Part shown: positions 1 to 11,892 of the stretch, piece after piece | How the letters are laid out: each line of letters begins with the position of its first letter | How positions within the stretch are numbered: position 1 is the first letter of the stretch | Source of the DNA: Candidatus Gastranaerophilales bacterium | Lineage (GTDB): Bacteria; Cyanobacteriota; Vampirovibrionia; Gastranaerophilales; Gastranaerophilaceae | Direction of reading: 5' to 3' | NCBI GenBank assembly: GCA_944325185.1 | Contig: CALUZA010000032.1 | Span: forward strand, 23,298-87,297 | Length of the DNA stretch: 64,000 bases | Position numbers and translations under genes: made by a program | Notes under the pieces: model-generated | Seen by the model: only the letters and a program-made list of their open reading frames with translations | Told to the model about the DNA's origin: nothing | Databases searched by the model: none

Positions 1-1796
1 TCATTTAATGACAACACGGCCATAAATGCTTCTTGAGGTATTTCTACGCGTCCGACTGATTTCATGCGTTTTTTACCACGCTTTTGCTTTTCAAGCAATT
101 TTCTCTTACGAGAAATATCGCCGCCGTAACATTTATCTAAAACTGATTTTCTCAAGGCTTTGATGTTTGTTCTGGCAATAACTCTGCCGCCAATAGCAGC
201 TTGTATTGCAACTTCAAACAGTTGTCTTGGAATGATTTCTTTTAATTTATTTGTTAGTTTTTGACCAATATTATATGCGCTATCTTTGTGACAAATAACA
301 GATAACGCATCAACTACTTCGCCTGCTAACATAATATCCATTTTAACTAAATCAGACTTTTTATAGTCACAAAATTCATAGTCCAGTGAAGCATATCCCT
401 TTGAACGAGACTTTAATTGATCATAAAAATCAGTAATTACTTCTGATAAAGGAAGCTGATATTCGAGATTTACGCGAATATCATCAATATATTGCATGTT
501 GATAAAAATACCTCTTTTATCCTGACATAATTCCATCAAGGTTCCAACAAAATCATTTGGTGTAAAAATATTTATTCTAACGTAAGGTTCTTCTATATAA
601 TCACGGTATTGAGCTGCGGGAAGTTCTGCAGGGTTATCTATTTCAACAATTGATCCGTCTGTCTTATGAACTTTATAAATTACAGAAGGTGCCGTTGTAA
701 TTAATGATAAATTATATTCTCTTTCCAGACGCTCTTGAGCTATCTCCATATGTAGCATGCCCAAAAAACCGCATCTAAAGCCAAAACCAAGTGCGTTTGA
801 AGTTTCTGGTTCGTATGTTATAGAGCTATCTGACAATTTAAGTCTTTCAAGAGCTTCTTTTAATTCGTGATAATCTTCATTATTTACGGGATATAACCCT
901 GAAAACACCATAGGTTTAGCTTCTTTATATCCTTCAAGAGCTTCTTTTGCGGGTTTTTCCACGTGGGTTATAGTATCACCTACAAATCTTGTTATTTCTT
1001 TTATAGAACCTGCAAAGTAACCTACTTCACCGGTTTTTAGCTCTTGCACTTGATTTCTGTTTGGATTTAAAAAACCAAGTTCAATTACTTCAAATTCCCT
1101 ACCGGTAGCCATAAATTTAATTTTATCACCGAGCTTAATTGAGCCGTCTACAACCTTAAAAAAGCAAATTGTACCCAAATAAGCATCATAAGCACTATCA
1201 AATACTAATGCTCTTAATGGTTTATCTGATGTATCTTCAGGTGCCGGGATATAATTAACTATTGCCTCAAGCACATTTTCTATGCCAACTCCAGTTTTAG
1301 CACTGACTGGAATTGCCATGCTTGCATCTATTCCAAGAACATCTTCTATTTCTTTTTTAACTCGTTCAACATCTGCTGAAGGCAAATCAATTTTATTAAT
1401 AACAGGGATTATTTCTAGGTTTTGCTCCATTGCAAGATAAACATTTGCAAGAGTTTGTGCTTCTACGCCTTGAGTGGCATCTACTATCAATAAAGCCCCT
1501 TCGCAAGCAGCAAGAGAACGAGAAACTTCATAAGAAAAATCCACATGCCCAGGAGTATCAATTAAATTTAAAATGTATTCTTTACCATCATGCGCTCTAT
1601 AGTTCATTTTTTCGGCATTTAATTTAATTGTAATACCTCTTTCTCGCTCAATATCCATAGTGTCTAACAGTTGGTCTTGCATTTCACGCTTTGAAACTGT
1701 CCCTGTTTTTTCGAGCAATCTATCTGCCAGCGTAGATTTTCCGTGGTCAATGTGTGCTATTATGCTGAAATTTCTTATATGTTCTAATTTTTTCAT
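1..1796 (-). CDS. lepA: Elongation factor 4 (LepA), 3' end cut by window edge
   Basis: LepA is a ribosome-bound GTPase related to EF-G that acts in translation initiation or elongation under stress. Translating the minus strand from the ATG at 1796 gives an open frame to base 1. The G1 loop AHIDHGKST is near residue 14, followed by DTPGHVDF, the NKIDLP base-recognition motif and SAKTG. The C-terminal part contains [20 protein letters not shown], the conserved LepA tail. About 598 codons are present and the family is usually close to 600 residues, so only the last codon or few codons and the stop are missing. It is divergent from the EF-hand gene at 1911. Identification is firm. Confidence 0.96.
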   Translation of the reverse strand, partial: MKKLEHIRNFSIIAHIDHGKSTLADRLLEKTGTVSKREMQDQLLDTMDIERERGITIKLNAEKMNYRAHDGKEYILNLIDTPGHVDFSYEVSRSLAACEGALLIVDATQGVEAQTLANVYLAMEQNLEIIPVINKIDLPSADVERVKKEIEDVLGIDASMAIPVSAKTGVGIENVLEAIVNYIPAPEDTSDKPLRALVFDSAYDAYLGTICFFKVVDGSIKLGDKIKFMATGREFEVIELGFLNPNRNQVQELKTGEVGYFAGSIKEITRFVGDTITHVEKPAKEALEGYKEAKPMVFSGLYPVNNEDYHELKEALERLKLSDSSITYEPETSNALGFGFRCGFLGMLHMEIAQERLEREYNLSLITTAPSVIYKVHKTDGSIVEIDNPAELPAAQYRDYIEEPYVRINIFTPNDFVGTLMELCQDKRGIFINMQYIDDIRVNLEYQLPLSEVITDFYDQLKSRSKGYASLDYEFCDYKKSDLVKMDIMLAGEVVDALSVICHKDSAYNIGQKLTNKLKEIIPRQLFEVAIQAAIGGRVIARTNIKALRKSVLDKCYGGDISRKRKLLEKQKRGKKRMKSVGRVEIPQEAFMAVLSLN

Positions 1797-1910
1797 ATTT
1801 TGAATTATACAATAAATAAATAATTAAGATTTGTAAATTTTTTTTCAAATTTTCTAATTTTTTTTAAATACATGTCGATATATAAAATAAAAAGAAAGTA
1901 AGGAATAATT

Positions 1911-3659
1911 ATGGGCAGTGAAGTTACAGCATCTTATTTGAAAAATGGTGTTACTATTGAAAATTTGTTTAATGGTAAAGTCGATCAAGAAAAAATTGAA
2001 AAAATTAAAGATTGTGCAAAAGGCGGTTTTACTGAAGACGAACTTCAGACGCTTGAAGCCGATGGCATTGATATAGATTTATTAAAAGATAACTTTGCTG
2101 ACTCAAAAACAGATGAAGATATACAAAAAAAAGCAGACGATCTGAAAAAAATATACTGCTCAGATTTAGCGGAATTTACCGGTGATAAAAATTCTTATGC
2201 AAACCCTGAATTGCAACAATTAGAAAAAGCAATTAACAATGGGGTTTTAAAAAATCTTGCTGACGAAGGCTATACAAAAATGCAAATTATTGAAATTATT
2301 TCTATTGCATTTCCAAATACCGGAATTCAGGCAAAAGAAGATGGAAAATATGATATACCAATAGGTCATGATGACCAAGCAAAGGATGTATATACTTCAT
2401 TTACAATTAAACTTCTTGAAGCTCTTGGTGAGGACCCCGAGGAAATATCTTCCGCAAAAGATAAATTAAATGATTTAAAAACTCAAATTGCAAAATTAGA
2501 TAGCGAAATTACAACATTAGAATATAAAATTTCAACTGAACAAGATGAAATTGAAAAAGAAATGACAGAGGCAATAGATAAATCAACTGAAATTGCCGAA
2601 GAACAAAAAGAAGAAGCTAAAAACACTGTTAATAGTGCCCTTAATGAATACGTCAATTCAAAGGGTGAGATGACCTATGAGGAATTTCAACAAGGCTTAA
2701 AAAGTGACTTGGATGGAATAGCAGGTACAACAGACAGCAAACTTTCAAGCGTAATATTAACAATGCTTAATTGTAGTGACAATATGGAAACATTAAATGC
2801 TGACATTAAAAGTCTTGGTGGTTTATATCAAAAAAAATCTGACCTTCAAGATCAAGCTTCAAAGGCAGAATCGGAATTAAATTCATTAATTGAAGATCAG
2901 AAGAATAATGTAGCATCTGCCGATGAAGATGCCAATATGGTTGATCCTATCGGTTTTACGCATAATAATACAAGATATGACTTTTTTGTTGACAAAGATA
3001 ACAATAATGATTTATCAAATGAATCTGAGTTTCTTGGTGCTAAAAACGGATTTATGGAATTAATTAGTTTAGATACCAACAAAGATAATAAGGTTGACGC
3101 ATCGGAGCTTTCTAAATCAGATATTAAAGTTGTAGTTACCCATGGTAATGGCTCGCAAAATATAAAAGATGCAAAAGAGGTCTTTGATAGCTCTGATTTT
3201 ATTGATTTAGCAAGCTATAGCGAAAAGAATACTGCATTAAGCAACGGAAATCAATTGCTTGGAACATTCGATGTTCAATTTGATGATACACTCCTTGACG
3301 ATAAAGGTTATCAAACCCTTGATAATATTGATTGGTTAAACGAAAATTACGATTTTTCCGATAATAAAAATTCTATAGGTTCATCTTTATCTCAAGAAGC
3401 TATTGAAAAGAAACTTTCGGATTATACTGCTCAAGCGGATGACCTTGAAAAACGATTATTTAAAGCCCAAGGAAAAGTTGATGACAATATAGACGTAATT
3501 CAAAATAAAACAATTCAACAAGCACAAAGAAGTGCTAATTCCAAGGGAATTATTGCAAGTATGTCACTTGAAAATAATCAAAATGATAAAAATGTTCAAG
3601 AAAAACCACTTGAAGAGTTAGAAGAAATTGAAGAAATAGAAAAAGAAAAAGATATATAA
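1911..3659 (+). CDS. EF-hand-like coiled-coil protein of unknown function
   Basis: No named family is recognised. The 582-residue product is very acidic and has no signal peptide or membrane segment. Residues about 175-235 and 300-330 are rich in heptad-like Leu/Glu/Lys stretches and look like coiled coils. Two calcium-loop-like motifs follow: DKDNNNDLSNES from residue 361 and DTNKDNKVDASE from residue 388. The second fits the D-x-N-x-D-x-x-x-D-x-x-E pattern of EF-hand and dockerin loops. The C-terminus is a Glu-rich tail. The start is supported by a TAAGGA ribosome site 6 bases upstream. It stands alone between lepA (divergent) and rpmE. Calcium binding is inference; an extracellular or structural role is possible but unproven. 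Confidence 0.75.
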   Translation: MGSEVTASYLKNGVTIENLFNGKVDQEKIEKIKDCAKGGFTEDELQTLEADGIDIDLLKDNFADSKTDEDIQKKADDLKKIYCSDLAEFTGDKNSYANPELQQLEKAINNGVLKNLADEGYTKMQIIEIISIAFPNTGIQAKEDGKYDIPIGHDDQAKDVYTSFTIKLLEALGEDPEEISSAKDKLNDLKTQIAKLDSEITTLEYKISTEQDEIEKEMTEAIDKSTEIAEEQKEEAKNTVNSALNEYVNSKGEMTYEEFQQGLKSDLDGIAGTTDSKLSSVILTMLNCSDNMETLNADIKSLGGLYQKKSDLQDQASKAESELNSLIEDQKNNVASADEDANMVDPIGFTHNNTRYDFFVDKDNNNDLSNESEFLGAKNGFMELISLDTNKDNKVDASELSKSDIKVVVTHGNGSQNIKDAKEVFDSSDFIDLASYSEKNTALSNGNQLLGTFDVQFDDTLLDDKGYQTLDNIDWLNENYDFSDNKNSIGSSLSQEAIEKKLSDYTAQADDLEKRLFKAQGKVDDNIDVIQNKTIQQAQRSANSKGIIASMSLENNQNDKNVQEKPLEELEEIEEIEKEKDI

Positions 3660-3742
3660 CCTGTAAATGAAAAATATCTTGAAATATTTTTTTGAGTGCA
3701 TAAAATATTATTATCAGATATTATCATTTAAAGGAAAAAGTA

Positions 3743-3943
3743 ATGAAAAAAGATATCCATCCCGATTACAAAAAAACAACTATAAAGTGTGTTTGCGGAA
3801 ATGAAATCGAAACAGGTTCTGTTGAAGAAAACATTACAGTTGAAATTTGTAACGCTTGCCATCCGTTTTATACAGGCAATCAAAAAATTCTTGACTCTGA
3901 AGGTAGAGTTGAAAGATTTAAAAAACGTTACGAAAAAAAATAG
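3743..3943 (+). CDS. rpmE: 50S ribosomal protein L31, zinc-binding form
   Basis: L31 is a small protein of the large ribosomal subunit that bridges to the small subunit head. The 66-residue product has the family opening MKKDIHPDY. The zinc-binding ('C+') pattern is complete: C16-x-C18 and C36-x-x-C39, followed by HPFYTG. Length is typical. An AAAGGA ribosome site precedes the ATG. It is the first gene of a translation-related group with thyX and prfA, but a strong hairpin separates it from thyX. The cysteine-containing form can store zinc in well-studied bacteria; whether it does so here is unknown. Confidence 0.97.
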   Translation: MKKDIHPDYKKTTIKCVCGNEIETGSVEENITVEICNACHPFYTGNQKILDSEGRVERFKKRYEKK

Positions 3944-3953
3944 TTGCAAAGTG

Positions 3954-3983
3954 TTTGGCTGGCTAAAAACCAGCCAAAAATTT
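3954..3983 (+). terminator. Hairpin after rpmE
   Basis: A 9-base-pair stem (TTTGGCTGG with CCAGCCAAA) and a 7-base loop lie 10 bases after the rpmE stop. The following tract is A/T-rich rather than a pure T run, so it may terminate only partly or stabilise the rpmE transcript. It would set rpmE expression apart from thyX and prfA. Confidence 0.7.
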
Positions 3984-4001
3984 ATGTGTGGAGTTTAGTT
4001 G

Positions 4002-4697
4002 ATGCCAAATAGTGATTTAGAAGTAAGATTAATTTCAATACCTGACAATTTGCTTGATATTGTATATACAGCTTGTAGAACTTGCTATAGTGCAGATGGT
4101 GCTGTTGAAATATATGAAAATCATACTAATGATAAAGATAAGATGTTGTCTTTAATTAAAAAAGTAATTTCATCAGGACATTATTCAACAATAGAACACA
4201 TTCAATTAACTTTCGCCATTAATAATATTTCAAGGGCTGCTACGCATCAATTAGTTAGACACCGTCACATGAGCTTTTCACAAAAATCTCAAAGATATGT
4301 GAAAGAAAAAGGTGAATTTGACTATATAATTCCAAGTGCAATAAAAGCAAACAAAGAACTTTGCAAAAAATTTGAACTATTTATGCAGGATACTGCAGCT
4401 TTATATCAAGAATTTATACAAAACGGAATTAAAAGCGAAGATGCTCGTTCAATTCTCCCAAATGCAACAGCAAGCTCAATTGTAACCAGTTTAAATTTAA
4501 GAGAACTTATTCATCTTGCTAATTTAAGACTCTGTACCAGGGCACAATTGGAAATACGTATGGTAGTTAAAAAAATGTGTGCTTTAGTTGAAGAAAAAGA
4601 ACCTTGGCTAACAGAACATCTTGTTCCAAAATGTGAAAGACTTGGTTATTGTGATGAAGATAATTCATGTGGAAGGATGAAAACTAAAAATGGATAG
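4002..4697 (+). CDS. thyX: Flavin-dependent thymidylate synthase ThyX
   Basis: ThyX makes dTMP from dUMP using methylenetetrahydrofolate, with NADPH and FAD providing the reducing equivalents; it replaces the unrelated ThyA. The diagnostic RHR-x7-S motif is present as [11 protein letters not shown] at residues 86-96. Length (231 residues) is in the normal range. A TTG at 3999 could also start the frame, but the GGAG at 3990-3993 is best spaced (8 bases) for the ATG at 4002. The last 8 bases overlap prfA, so the two are probably translationally coupled. The 5-formyltetrahydrofolate cyclo-ligase at 37.9-38.4 kb belongs to the same folate pool. Confidence 0.97.
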   Translation: MPNSDLEVRLISIPDNLLDIVYTACRTCYSADGAVEIYENHTNDKDKMLSLIKKVISSGHYSTIEHIQLTFAINNISRAATHQLVRHRHMSFSQKSQRYVKEKGEFDYIIPSAIKANKELCKKFELFMQDTAALYQEFIQNGIKSEDARSILPNATASSIVTSLNLRELIHLANLRLCTRAQLEIRMVVKKMCALVEEKEPWLTEHLVPKCERLGYCDEDNSCGRMKTKNG

Positions 4698-5781
4698 TTC
4701 AATGTTTGATAAAGTTGAAAAAATTGAAAAAAAATATCAGGAATTAGGTGAAATCCTTTCAAAACCTGAAGTAATACAAGATTATGAAAAATTTCGTGAT
4801 TTATCAAAACAAAGAAAGACAATGGAAGAAACGGTAAATATATATTACCAGTACAAAGCTGCAATTGAAGCTATAAATGAAGCAAAAGAAATGCTTCACA
4901 GCGAAAAAGATTCTTCCATGAGAGAATTTTTAAATAATGAAATTTCATCAAATGAATCAAAAATTGAAGAATTTGAACACAGATTAAAAGTTTTGCTTTT
5001 ACCGAAAGACCCTATGGATGACAAAGATATTATGCTTGAAATCAGAGGTTCTGCAGGCGGTGATGAAGCTAATATTTTTGCGGGTGACTTAATGAGAATG
5101 TATCTTAGATATGCTCAAAGCAAAGGTTGGCAGACAAAAATTTTATCAATCAATGAATGCGAAGCTGGCGGTGTGTCTGAGGTTGTTATTTCCGTAAAAG
5201 GCGGTGACAATATTTATTCACAGCTAAAATATGAATCCGGAGTTCATAGAGTTCAAAGGGTTCCTCAAACGGAATCTCAAGGCAGGGTTCACACTTCAAC
5301 TGCAACCGTTGCCGTTATGCCCGAAGTTGATGATGTTGAAATTGAATTAAATATGAACGATATAGAAATTACAACTGCTCGTTCAGGAGGTGCCGGCGGA
5401 CAGAACGTTAATAAAGTTGAAACAGCTGCCAGAGTTTTTCATAAGCCGACAGGTATTATGATATTTTGTACGGAAGAACGTTCTCAATTACAAAATAAAG
5501 AGCGTGCATTGCAAATTTTAAAAGCAAAATTATATGATATGGAAGTGCAAAAGCAAATGCAGGAAGTTACGGATTTAAGACGTTCACAAGTTGGTACCGG
5601 AGACAGATCCGAACGAATAAGAACATATAATTTTCCACAAGGTCGTTTGACTGATCATAGAATCGGACAAAATCTTGATGTTTGGGAAGTTATCGAAGGG
5701 AATTTAGATAAATTAATCAATATGCTAATTGAATATGACCAAAAAATAAAACTAGAAAAATTAGCTGAAATTGAAGAATAG
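4690..5781 (+). CDS. prfA: Peptide chain release factor 1
   Basis: RF1 recognises UAA and UAG in the ribosomal A site and triggers peptide release. The GGQ tripeptide that reaches the peptidyl-transferase centre is at residues 236-238 in [15 protein letters not shown]. The stop-codon recognition tripeptide is PQT (192-194), a P-x-T form expected for RF1 rather than the SPF of RF2. The [14 protein letters not shown] stretch is typical. Length 363 is normal. It overlaps thyX by 8 bases. A second ATG at 4702 ([12 protein letters not shown]) matches the usual family start and is a possible alternative; the nearest good ribosome site, AAGGA at 4673-4677, is rather far from both. Confidence 0.96.
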   Translation: MDSSMFDKVEKIEKKYQELGEILSKPEVIQDYEKFRDLSKQRKTMEETVNIYYQYKAAIEAINEAKEMLHSEKDSSMREFLNNEISSNESKIEEFEHRLKVLLLPKDPMDDKDIMLEIRGSAGGDEANIFAGDLMRMYLRYAQSKGWQTKILSINECEAGGVSEVVISVKGGDNIYSQLKYESGVHRVQRVPQTESQGRVHTSTATVAVMPEVDDVEIELNMNDIEITTARSGGAGGQNVNKVETAARVFHKPTGIMIFCTEERSQLQNKERALQILKAKLYDMEVQKQMQEVTDLRRSQVGTGDRSERIRTYNFPQGRLTDHRIGQNLDVWEVIEGNLDKLINMLIEYDQKIKLEKLAEIEE

Positions 5782-5800
5782 TATATTTTTTTACAATTAA

Positions 5801-5828
5801 AACGGCCTTTATAAATTTAAAAGCCGTT
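5801..5828. terminator. Shared terminator between prfA and the SNF2 gene
   Basis: AACGGC at 5801-5806 pairs with GCCGTT at 5823-5828. After one mismatch the stem continues inward as a short A/T helix. T-rich flanks lie on both sides. It sits between the convergent prfA and SNF2 stops and can serve both strands. Confidence 0.75.
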
Positions 5829-5845
5829 ATTTTCTAATTTATAAT

Positions 5846-8800
5846 TTATATTGAAAAAATATCTTTAATGTCTTGGTATGTAAGTGATTTAACAATGTTT
5901 CTATCTATTGAAATTACGCTGTCAACAAGTGAACGTTTCTTTGATTTTAGGGCTTGTATTTTTTCTTCTACCGTATTTTTTGTAATTAATCTATATACAA
6001 ACACTTTTTTAGTTTGCCCAATACGATAAGCTCTGTCTGTCGCTTGATCCTCAACTGCAGGATTCCACCAAGGGTCATAATGTATAACATAATCCGCACC
6101 TGTTAAATTCAAGCCTGTACCGCCTGCTTTAAGGGAAACAAGGAATATTGGAATAGTTGGATCATTATTAAATCTTTCAACCACTGCTTCTCTGTCTTTT
6201 GTTTTGCCCGATAGATATTCATGCTTGATACCTTTTTCTTCAAGCCAAGCCTTTATTATATCGAGCATTCCAACAAATTGCGAGAATAAAAGTATTCTAT
6301 GCTTTTCTGCAATTATTTCTTCAAGCATAGCTTGAAGCTGTTCAAATTTTCCTGATTCATTTATGCCAAGCATACCTTCTTTATCATACAATCTTGGATG
6401 GCAGCAAATTTGTCTCAAGCGTAAAAGAGCTGAGAATATTGACATTCTTGATTTTTCAAGACCAACAGTTTCAATTGATTTAAACAATTCTTCTTTTGTA
6501 GAATCCAATACCTGTAAATATAAATCTTTTTGTTCGGATGTAAGTTCGCAATATGCAACAGATTCAATTTTATCGGGTAAATCTTTTGCAACATCTCTTT
6601 TCATTCTTCTTAAAATAAACGGATAAATTTGAGATTTCAAGCGCTTTTGAACTTCTGTATCTTCGTTTTCGACAATCGGGTTAACAAAACGATGATTAAA
6701 TTCATTTGCATCAAATAAAAATCCTGGCATGAGAAAATCAAAGACACTCCATAATTCTTCTAGTTTATTTTCAATTGGAGTACCGGATAAAGCAAGCCTA
6801 TGAGAAGCATTTAACATCTTACATGCTTTAGAAGTTTGGCTTGTAGAATTTTTAATATTTTGAGATTCATCTAAAATTACATATCGGAATTTTTGCTTCT
6901 TTAAACACTCAATATCGCGTCTGACAAGTGCATAGCTTGTAATTACTACATCATATTTTTCAATATCCTTAAATTTAGATTTTCGATCGCTTCCCGTTAA
7001 AGTTAAATATTTCAAATTTGAAGCAAATTTTTCAATTTCTTTTTCCCAGTTAAAAACAACGGAAGTAGGGCAAATAACAAGGGTTGGCTCTTTTCCATCT
7101 TTTTCTTTGGCTTTTTGCAAAAGAGTAAGTGTTTGCAATGTTTTACCAAGGCCCATGTCATCAGCTAAAACACCATTTAAGCCGTATTTATATAAAAACC
7201 AAAGCCACGTATAACCCTTTAATTGGTATTCGCGCAGATCGGCTTTAACTGTTTTAGGCAAAGCGGTTGTATCCATTGTTGAAAATGTTGAAATTTCTTT
7301 CCAGAATTTAGAAAAAGCTCTGCTCATTTTTAACGTTATGCCCATTTTTTCCATTTCAGACACAACGCCAGCTCTATAAGTTCTTACGATATATTTGTCT
7401 TCATCGTTTTTATAAACATCATATGTATTGAAGGATTTTAATAAAGAAAGTATATCATCAGTGGGGATTGAAACTTGTCCACCAGAAGGGATATTAAAGT
7501 ATTTAGCCCCTTCATATGTCATATCAATTATTTTTTCAAAATCTAGTTCTTTGTCATCTGCAAGGCCTTTAAGCTCGATATAGAATTTATCAATGCTTTC
7601 AGGTAAGAAATCAATTTCTGCGACAAGTTTTAAACCTTTTTTATTTAATTTATAAAAAGATAAATCATCTTTTTCAATAAATTCCCAATTCTTGCCAGCT
7701 TTAGAAATATAGTAATTATAAAAATCTATGGCATATTCTTTATCCAAAGCAAGATTATTTGATTGAACGGGTGCAAACCTGCAAGCAAGCAACATTTGAT
7801 ATGCAGCTTGCTCATATTGCATATCTCTTTTAATCCAATACAATAAATCCTTTGCAGGGTCTTTAATTGTAACATAAGGACTTTTATATTGCTTTTGATA
7901 TGGAACTCTGACTCCATCGTATTCAAATTCTAAAGAAGCTTTTAAAGATTGGTCATAATCAACACCAAGCTCAACAACACATTTTGGCGGACGTTTTTCA
8001 AAAGTTAATTTTTCCATCTCTTCCGACATATTAACAGTCATAACTTCTTTAAGTTTTGGAAGTTCTTCATAAACAAATTTTCCACCATCGGCATCTTTAA
8101 TATCTGAAAAACTTGCTTTTGTTAAATTTTGTGGAATGACGCTTACTGATGTATTGGTCTGAAAAATAACATCCTTGTATCTTCCCCATTTAAGTTGCCT
8201 TGAAAAGTATCTGACTTCTTCAAAAGGATAAATCTCGTCAATATCTGGACGCTTCCAGTATAAGCTCAATAAGACGTTTCCGACATAAGAAACATTAACA
8301 TCCAAACATAAATTCCAAATATCATCAGCAAAACGAATTTTTTTATGTGTCTTGGCATCAATTACATCATCCATTTTGGATAACATTTTGAAAAATTCAT
8401 CGAACTTATTAATTTGTATATCATACCAACCGGATTTTTTATCAAGTCTTGATTGATTTAAAAGCATTTTAAACATAACAACCTCAAGTTTTTGAGAATT
8501 AGTTAGTTCAAAATTTTCTTCTTCTTTTTGTCGCATTAAGATTTGTTTAAATACAGCTTCTAAGTCCCTTATGACTTTCTTCGTATGCCTATTCATAACA
8601 AGAATTGAAAAGAAATTCTGCCTTCGTTTAGGATTAAAATGAAAAATAAAATCCCCTTCCGGTTTTTCATTCATTGGCAAGTCTTCATCAATTAATTCAG
8701 GCTCAATATTTAATTTTTCATATAAGAATTCTTCCCAAAAATGATTTTTAAGAGAATGAAAACCAAGTGCAATTGCATGCTTACACCAAGGCTCTTCCAA

Positions 8801-9013
8801 TGGGCAATTACAAGTCGGTCTTACATCAGACTTTGTAAACTTAATTCCGACGTCATAATGAGACTTATAGTTGCCCTTTACCTTGGCTCTTACGATGTTT
8901 TCATTAAACTTAACATCTTCAACAAGCCCTTTTTGAAAAGTTTCATAACCCCTTCTAAAAGAACCGGGCTTAGAATTATCCTTTAAAAATTTATTGTTAA
9001 ATGTATACTTCAC
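5846..9013 (-). CDS. SWIM zinc-finger SNF2-family DNA translocase
   Basis: A Swi2/Snf2-type ATPase likely to move along double-stranded DNA or remodel protein-DNA complexes. The 1055-residue product begins with a SWIM zinc finger: C68-x-C70, then C77-x-H79. The C-terminal half carries the helicase motifs in order: LADDMGLGKTLQ (Walker A, near residue 618), DESQ (motif II), ALSGTPIEN (III), LFSQFVGML (IV), and SLKAGGTGLNLTGADYVI with ATDRAYRIGQ (V and VI). This matches bacterial HepA/YwqA-type 'DEAD/DEAH box helicase' proteins with a SWIM head. The start is GTG with a weak upstream site. It is monocistronic and convergent with prfA. Its biological partner is not evident from context. Confidence 0.92.
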   Translation of the reverse strand: MKYTFNNKFLKDNSKPGSFRRGYETFQKGLVEDVKFNENIVRAKVKGNYKSHYDVGIKFTKSDVRPTCNCPLEEPWCKHAIALGFHSLKNHFWEEFLYEKLNIEPELIDEDLPMNEKPEGDFIFHFNPKRRQNFFSILVMNRHTKKVIRDLEAVFKQILMRQKEEENFELTNSQKLEVVMFKMLLNQSRLDKKSGWYDIQINKFDEFFKMLSKMDDVIDAKTHKKIRFADDIWNLCLDVNVSYVGNVLLSLYWKRPDIDEIYPFEEVRYFSRQLKWGRYKDVIFQTNTSVSVIPQNLTKASFSDIKDADGGKFVYEELPKLKEVMTVNMSEEMEKLTFEKRPPKCVVELGVDYDQSLKASLEFEYDGVRVPYQKQYKSPYVTIKDPAKDLLYWIKRDMQYEQAAYQMLLACRFAPVQSNNLALDKEYAIDFYNYYISKAGKNWEFIEKDDLSFYKLNKKGLKLVAEIDFLPESIDKFYIELKGLADDKELDFEKIIDMTYEGAKYFNIPSGGQVSIPTDDILSLLKSFNTYDVYKNDEDKYIVRTYRAGVVSEMEKMGITLKMSRAFSKFWKEISTFSTMDTTALPKTVKADLREYQLKGYTWLWFLYKYGLNGVLADDMGLGKTLQTLTLLQKAKEKDGKEPTLVICPTSVVFNWEKEIEKFASNLKYLTLTGSDRKSKFKDIEKYDVVITSYALVRRDIECLKKQKFRYVILDESQNIKNSTSQTSKACKMLNASHRLALSGTPIENKLEELWSVFDFLMPGFLFDANEFNHRFVNPIVENEDTEVQKRLKSQIYPFILRRMKRDVAKDLPDKIESVAYCELTSEQKDLYLQVLDSTKEELFKSIETVGLEKSRMSIFSALLRLRQICCHPRLYDKEGMLGINESGKFEQLQAMLEEIIAEKHRILLFSQFVGMLDIIKAWLEEKGIKHEYLSGKTKDREAVVERFNNDPTIPIFLVSLKAGGTGLNLTGADYVIHYDPWWNPAVEDQATDRAYRIGQTKKVFVYRLITKNTVEEKIQALKSKKRSLVDSVISIDRNIVKSLTYQDIKDIFSI

Positions 9014-9129
9014 AAATTATCCGTGACAAACTACTCACAAAAGTGCACCAGACTTAAAACAGAATAAATAAATCCCATTCGGTGCTAACAATTATAAAGA
9101 TAACATCACCAGAAAAAAAATGCAAGTAA

Positions 9130-9852
9130 TTATTTTAAATAATAAGTCATATTAACCCCCGCACGAATATTAATTACTCCAGGTTCAATTGAATCGATAA
9201 CAGTAGAGGCCTCTGCACTATCTGCCATTTTTGATGTCATGGAGTTTGCATAAAACCTCGGAGCAATGATATTTGAATTTAATGAACAATATGGGTTAAT
9301 TGATTTTACTTTTAAAATTTGATTTCCAGAAGCTTGCGCAAGATATGAAGCACGTTTTTGAGCGATTTTAATAGCATCAGACATAGCCAAATTGCATGCT
9401 TCTTCTCCATCTGCTACAGAAAAATTTAATTCGCCGATATTTTTAATACCATTATCCATTGCAATCTTTATTATTTCTGAAATTTTTGACAAGTCTTTCA
9501 ATTTTACTTCAAAACCATTTCTTACTTCATATTTTTGGAATATTCTTACTTTATCTTTGTATGAATACACATTATTTACACTAAATGCAATTGTTTTTGC
9601 AGATTCATTTTGATTTAATTTTTGTTTGATTGCACTTATAGCAGCGTTTACAATTTTGTCATTCTTTTCTTTTATGTCATTTAAATTAATTCCTGAGTTT
9701 TCAACATAAAATCTTATTGTAGCTGTATCCGGAGAAACCTCTTTTACTTTTGAAGCCTCAACATTCATTGTAGATTCCATAGTTTCTATTGCAAATACGG
9801 GTAATATAGCCAAGCTAAATAAGCTTAATGACAATAAAACGATCTTTTTCAT
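9130..9852 (-). CDS. SIMPL (DUF541) domain protein, exported
   Basis: A 240-residue protein of the SIMPL/DUF541 family, typically periplasmic or surface-exposed; E. coli YggE is the best-known relative and is linked to oxidative stress, but a biochemical role is not settled. Residues 1-21 (MKKIVLLSLSLFSLAILPVF and Ala) form a signal peptide. The mature part has the alternating beta/alpha pattern of the family, ending with GVNMTYYLK. An upstream in-frame ATG at 9864 lies inside the ribosome site GGAGG, which is ideally placed for the ATG at 9852, so that start is used here. The ligA stop is one base upstream, so the two are cotranscribed. Confidence 0.88.
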   Translation of the reverse strand: MKKIVLLSLSLFSLAILPVFAIETMESTMNVEASKVKEVSPDTATIRFYVENSGINLNDIKEKNDKIVNAAISAIKQKLNQNESAKTIAFSVNNVYSYKDKVRIFQKYEVRNGFEVKLKDLSKISEIIKIAMDNGIKNIGELNFSVADGEEACNLAMSDAIKIAQKRASYLAQASGNQILKVKSINPYCSLNSNIIAPRFYANSMTSKMADSAEASTVIDSIEPGVINIRAGVNMTYYLK

Positions 9853-9853
9853 A

Positions 9854-11890
<2,037 letters not shown>

Positions 11891-11892
11891 TT

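Noticed and set aside
3661..3690. Possible A/T-only hairpin terminator after the EF-hand gene
   Set aside because: The stem AAATAT/ATATTT has no G-C pairs, so it is too weak to call.
3728..3949. Frame antisense to rpmE (73 codons) and another overlapping rpmE in a second forward frame
   Set aside because: rpmE is certain from its cysteine pattern and length; the others share its sequence in other frames.
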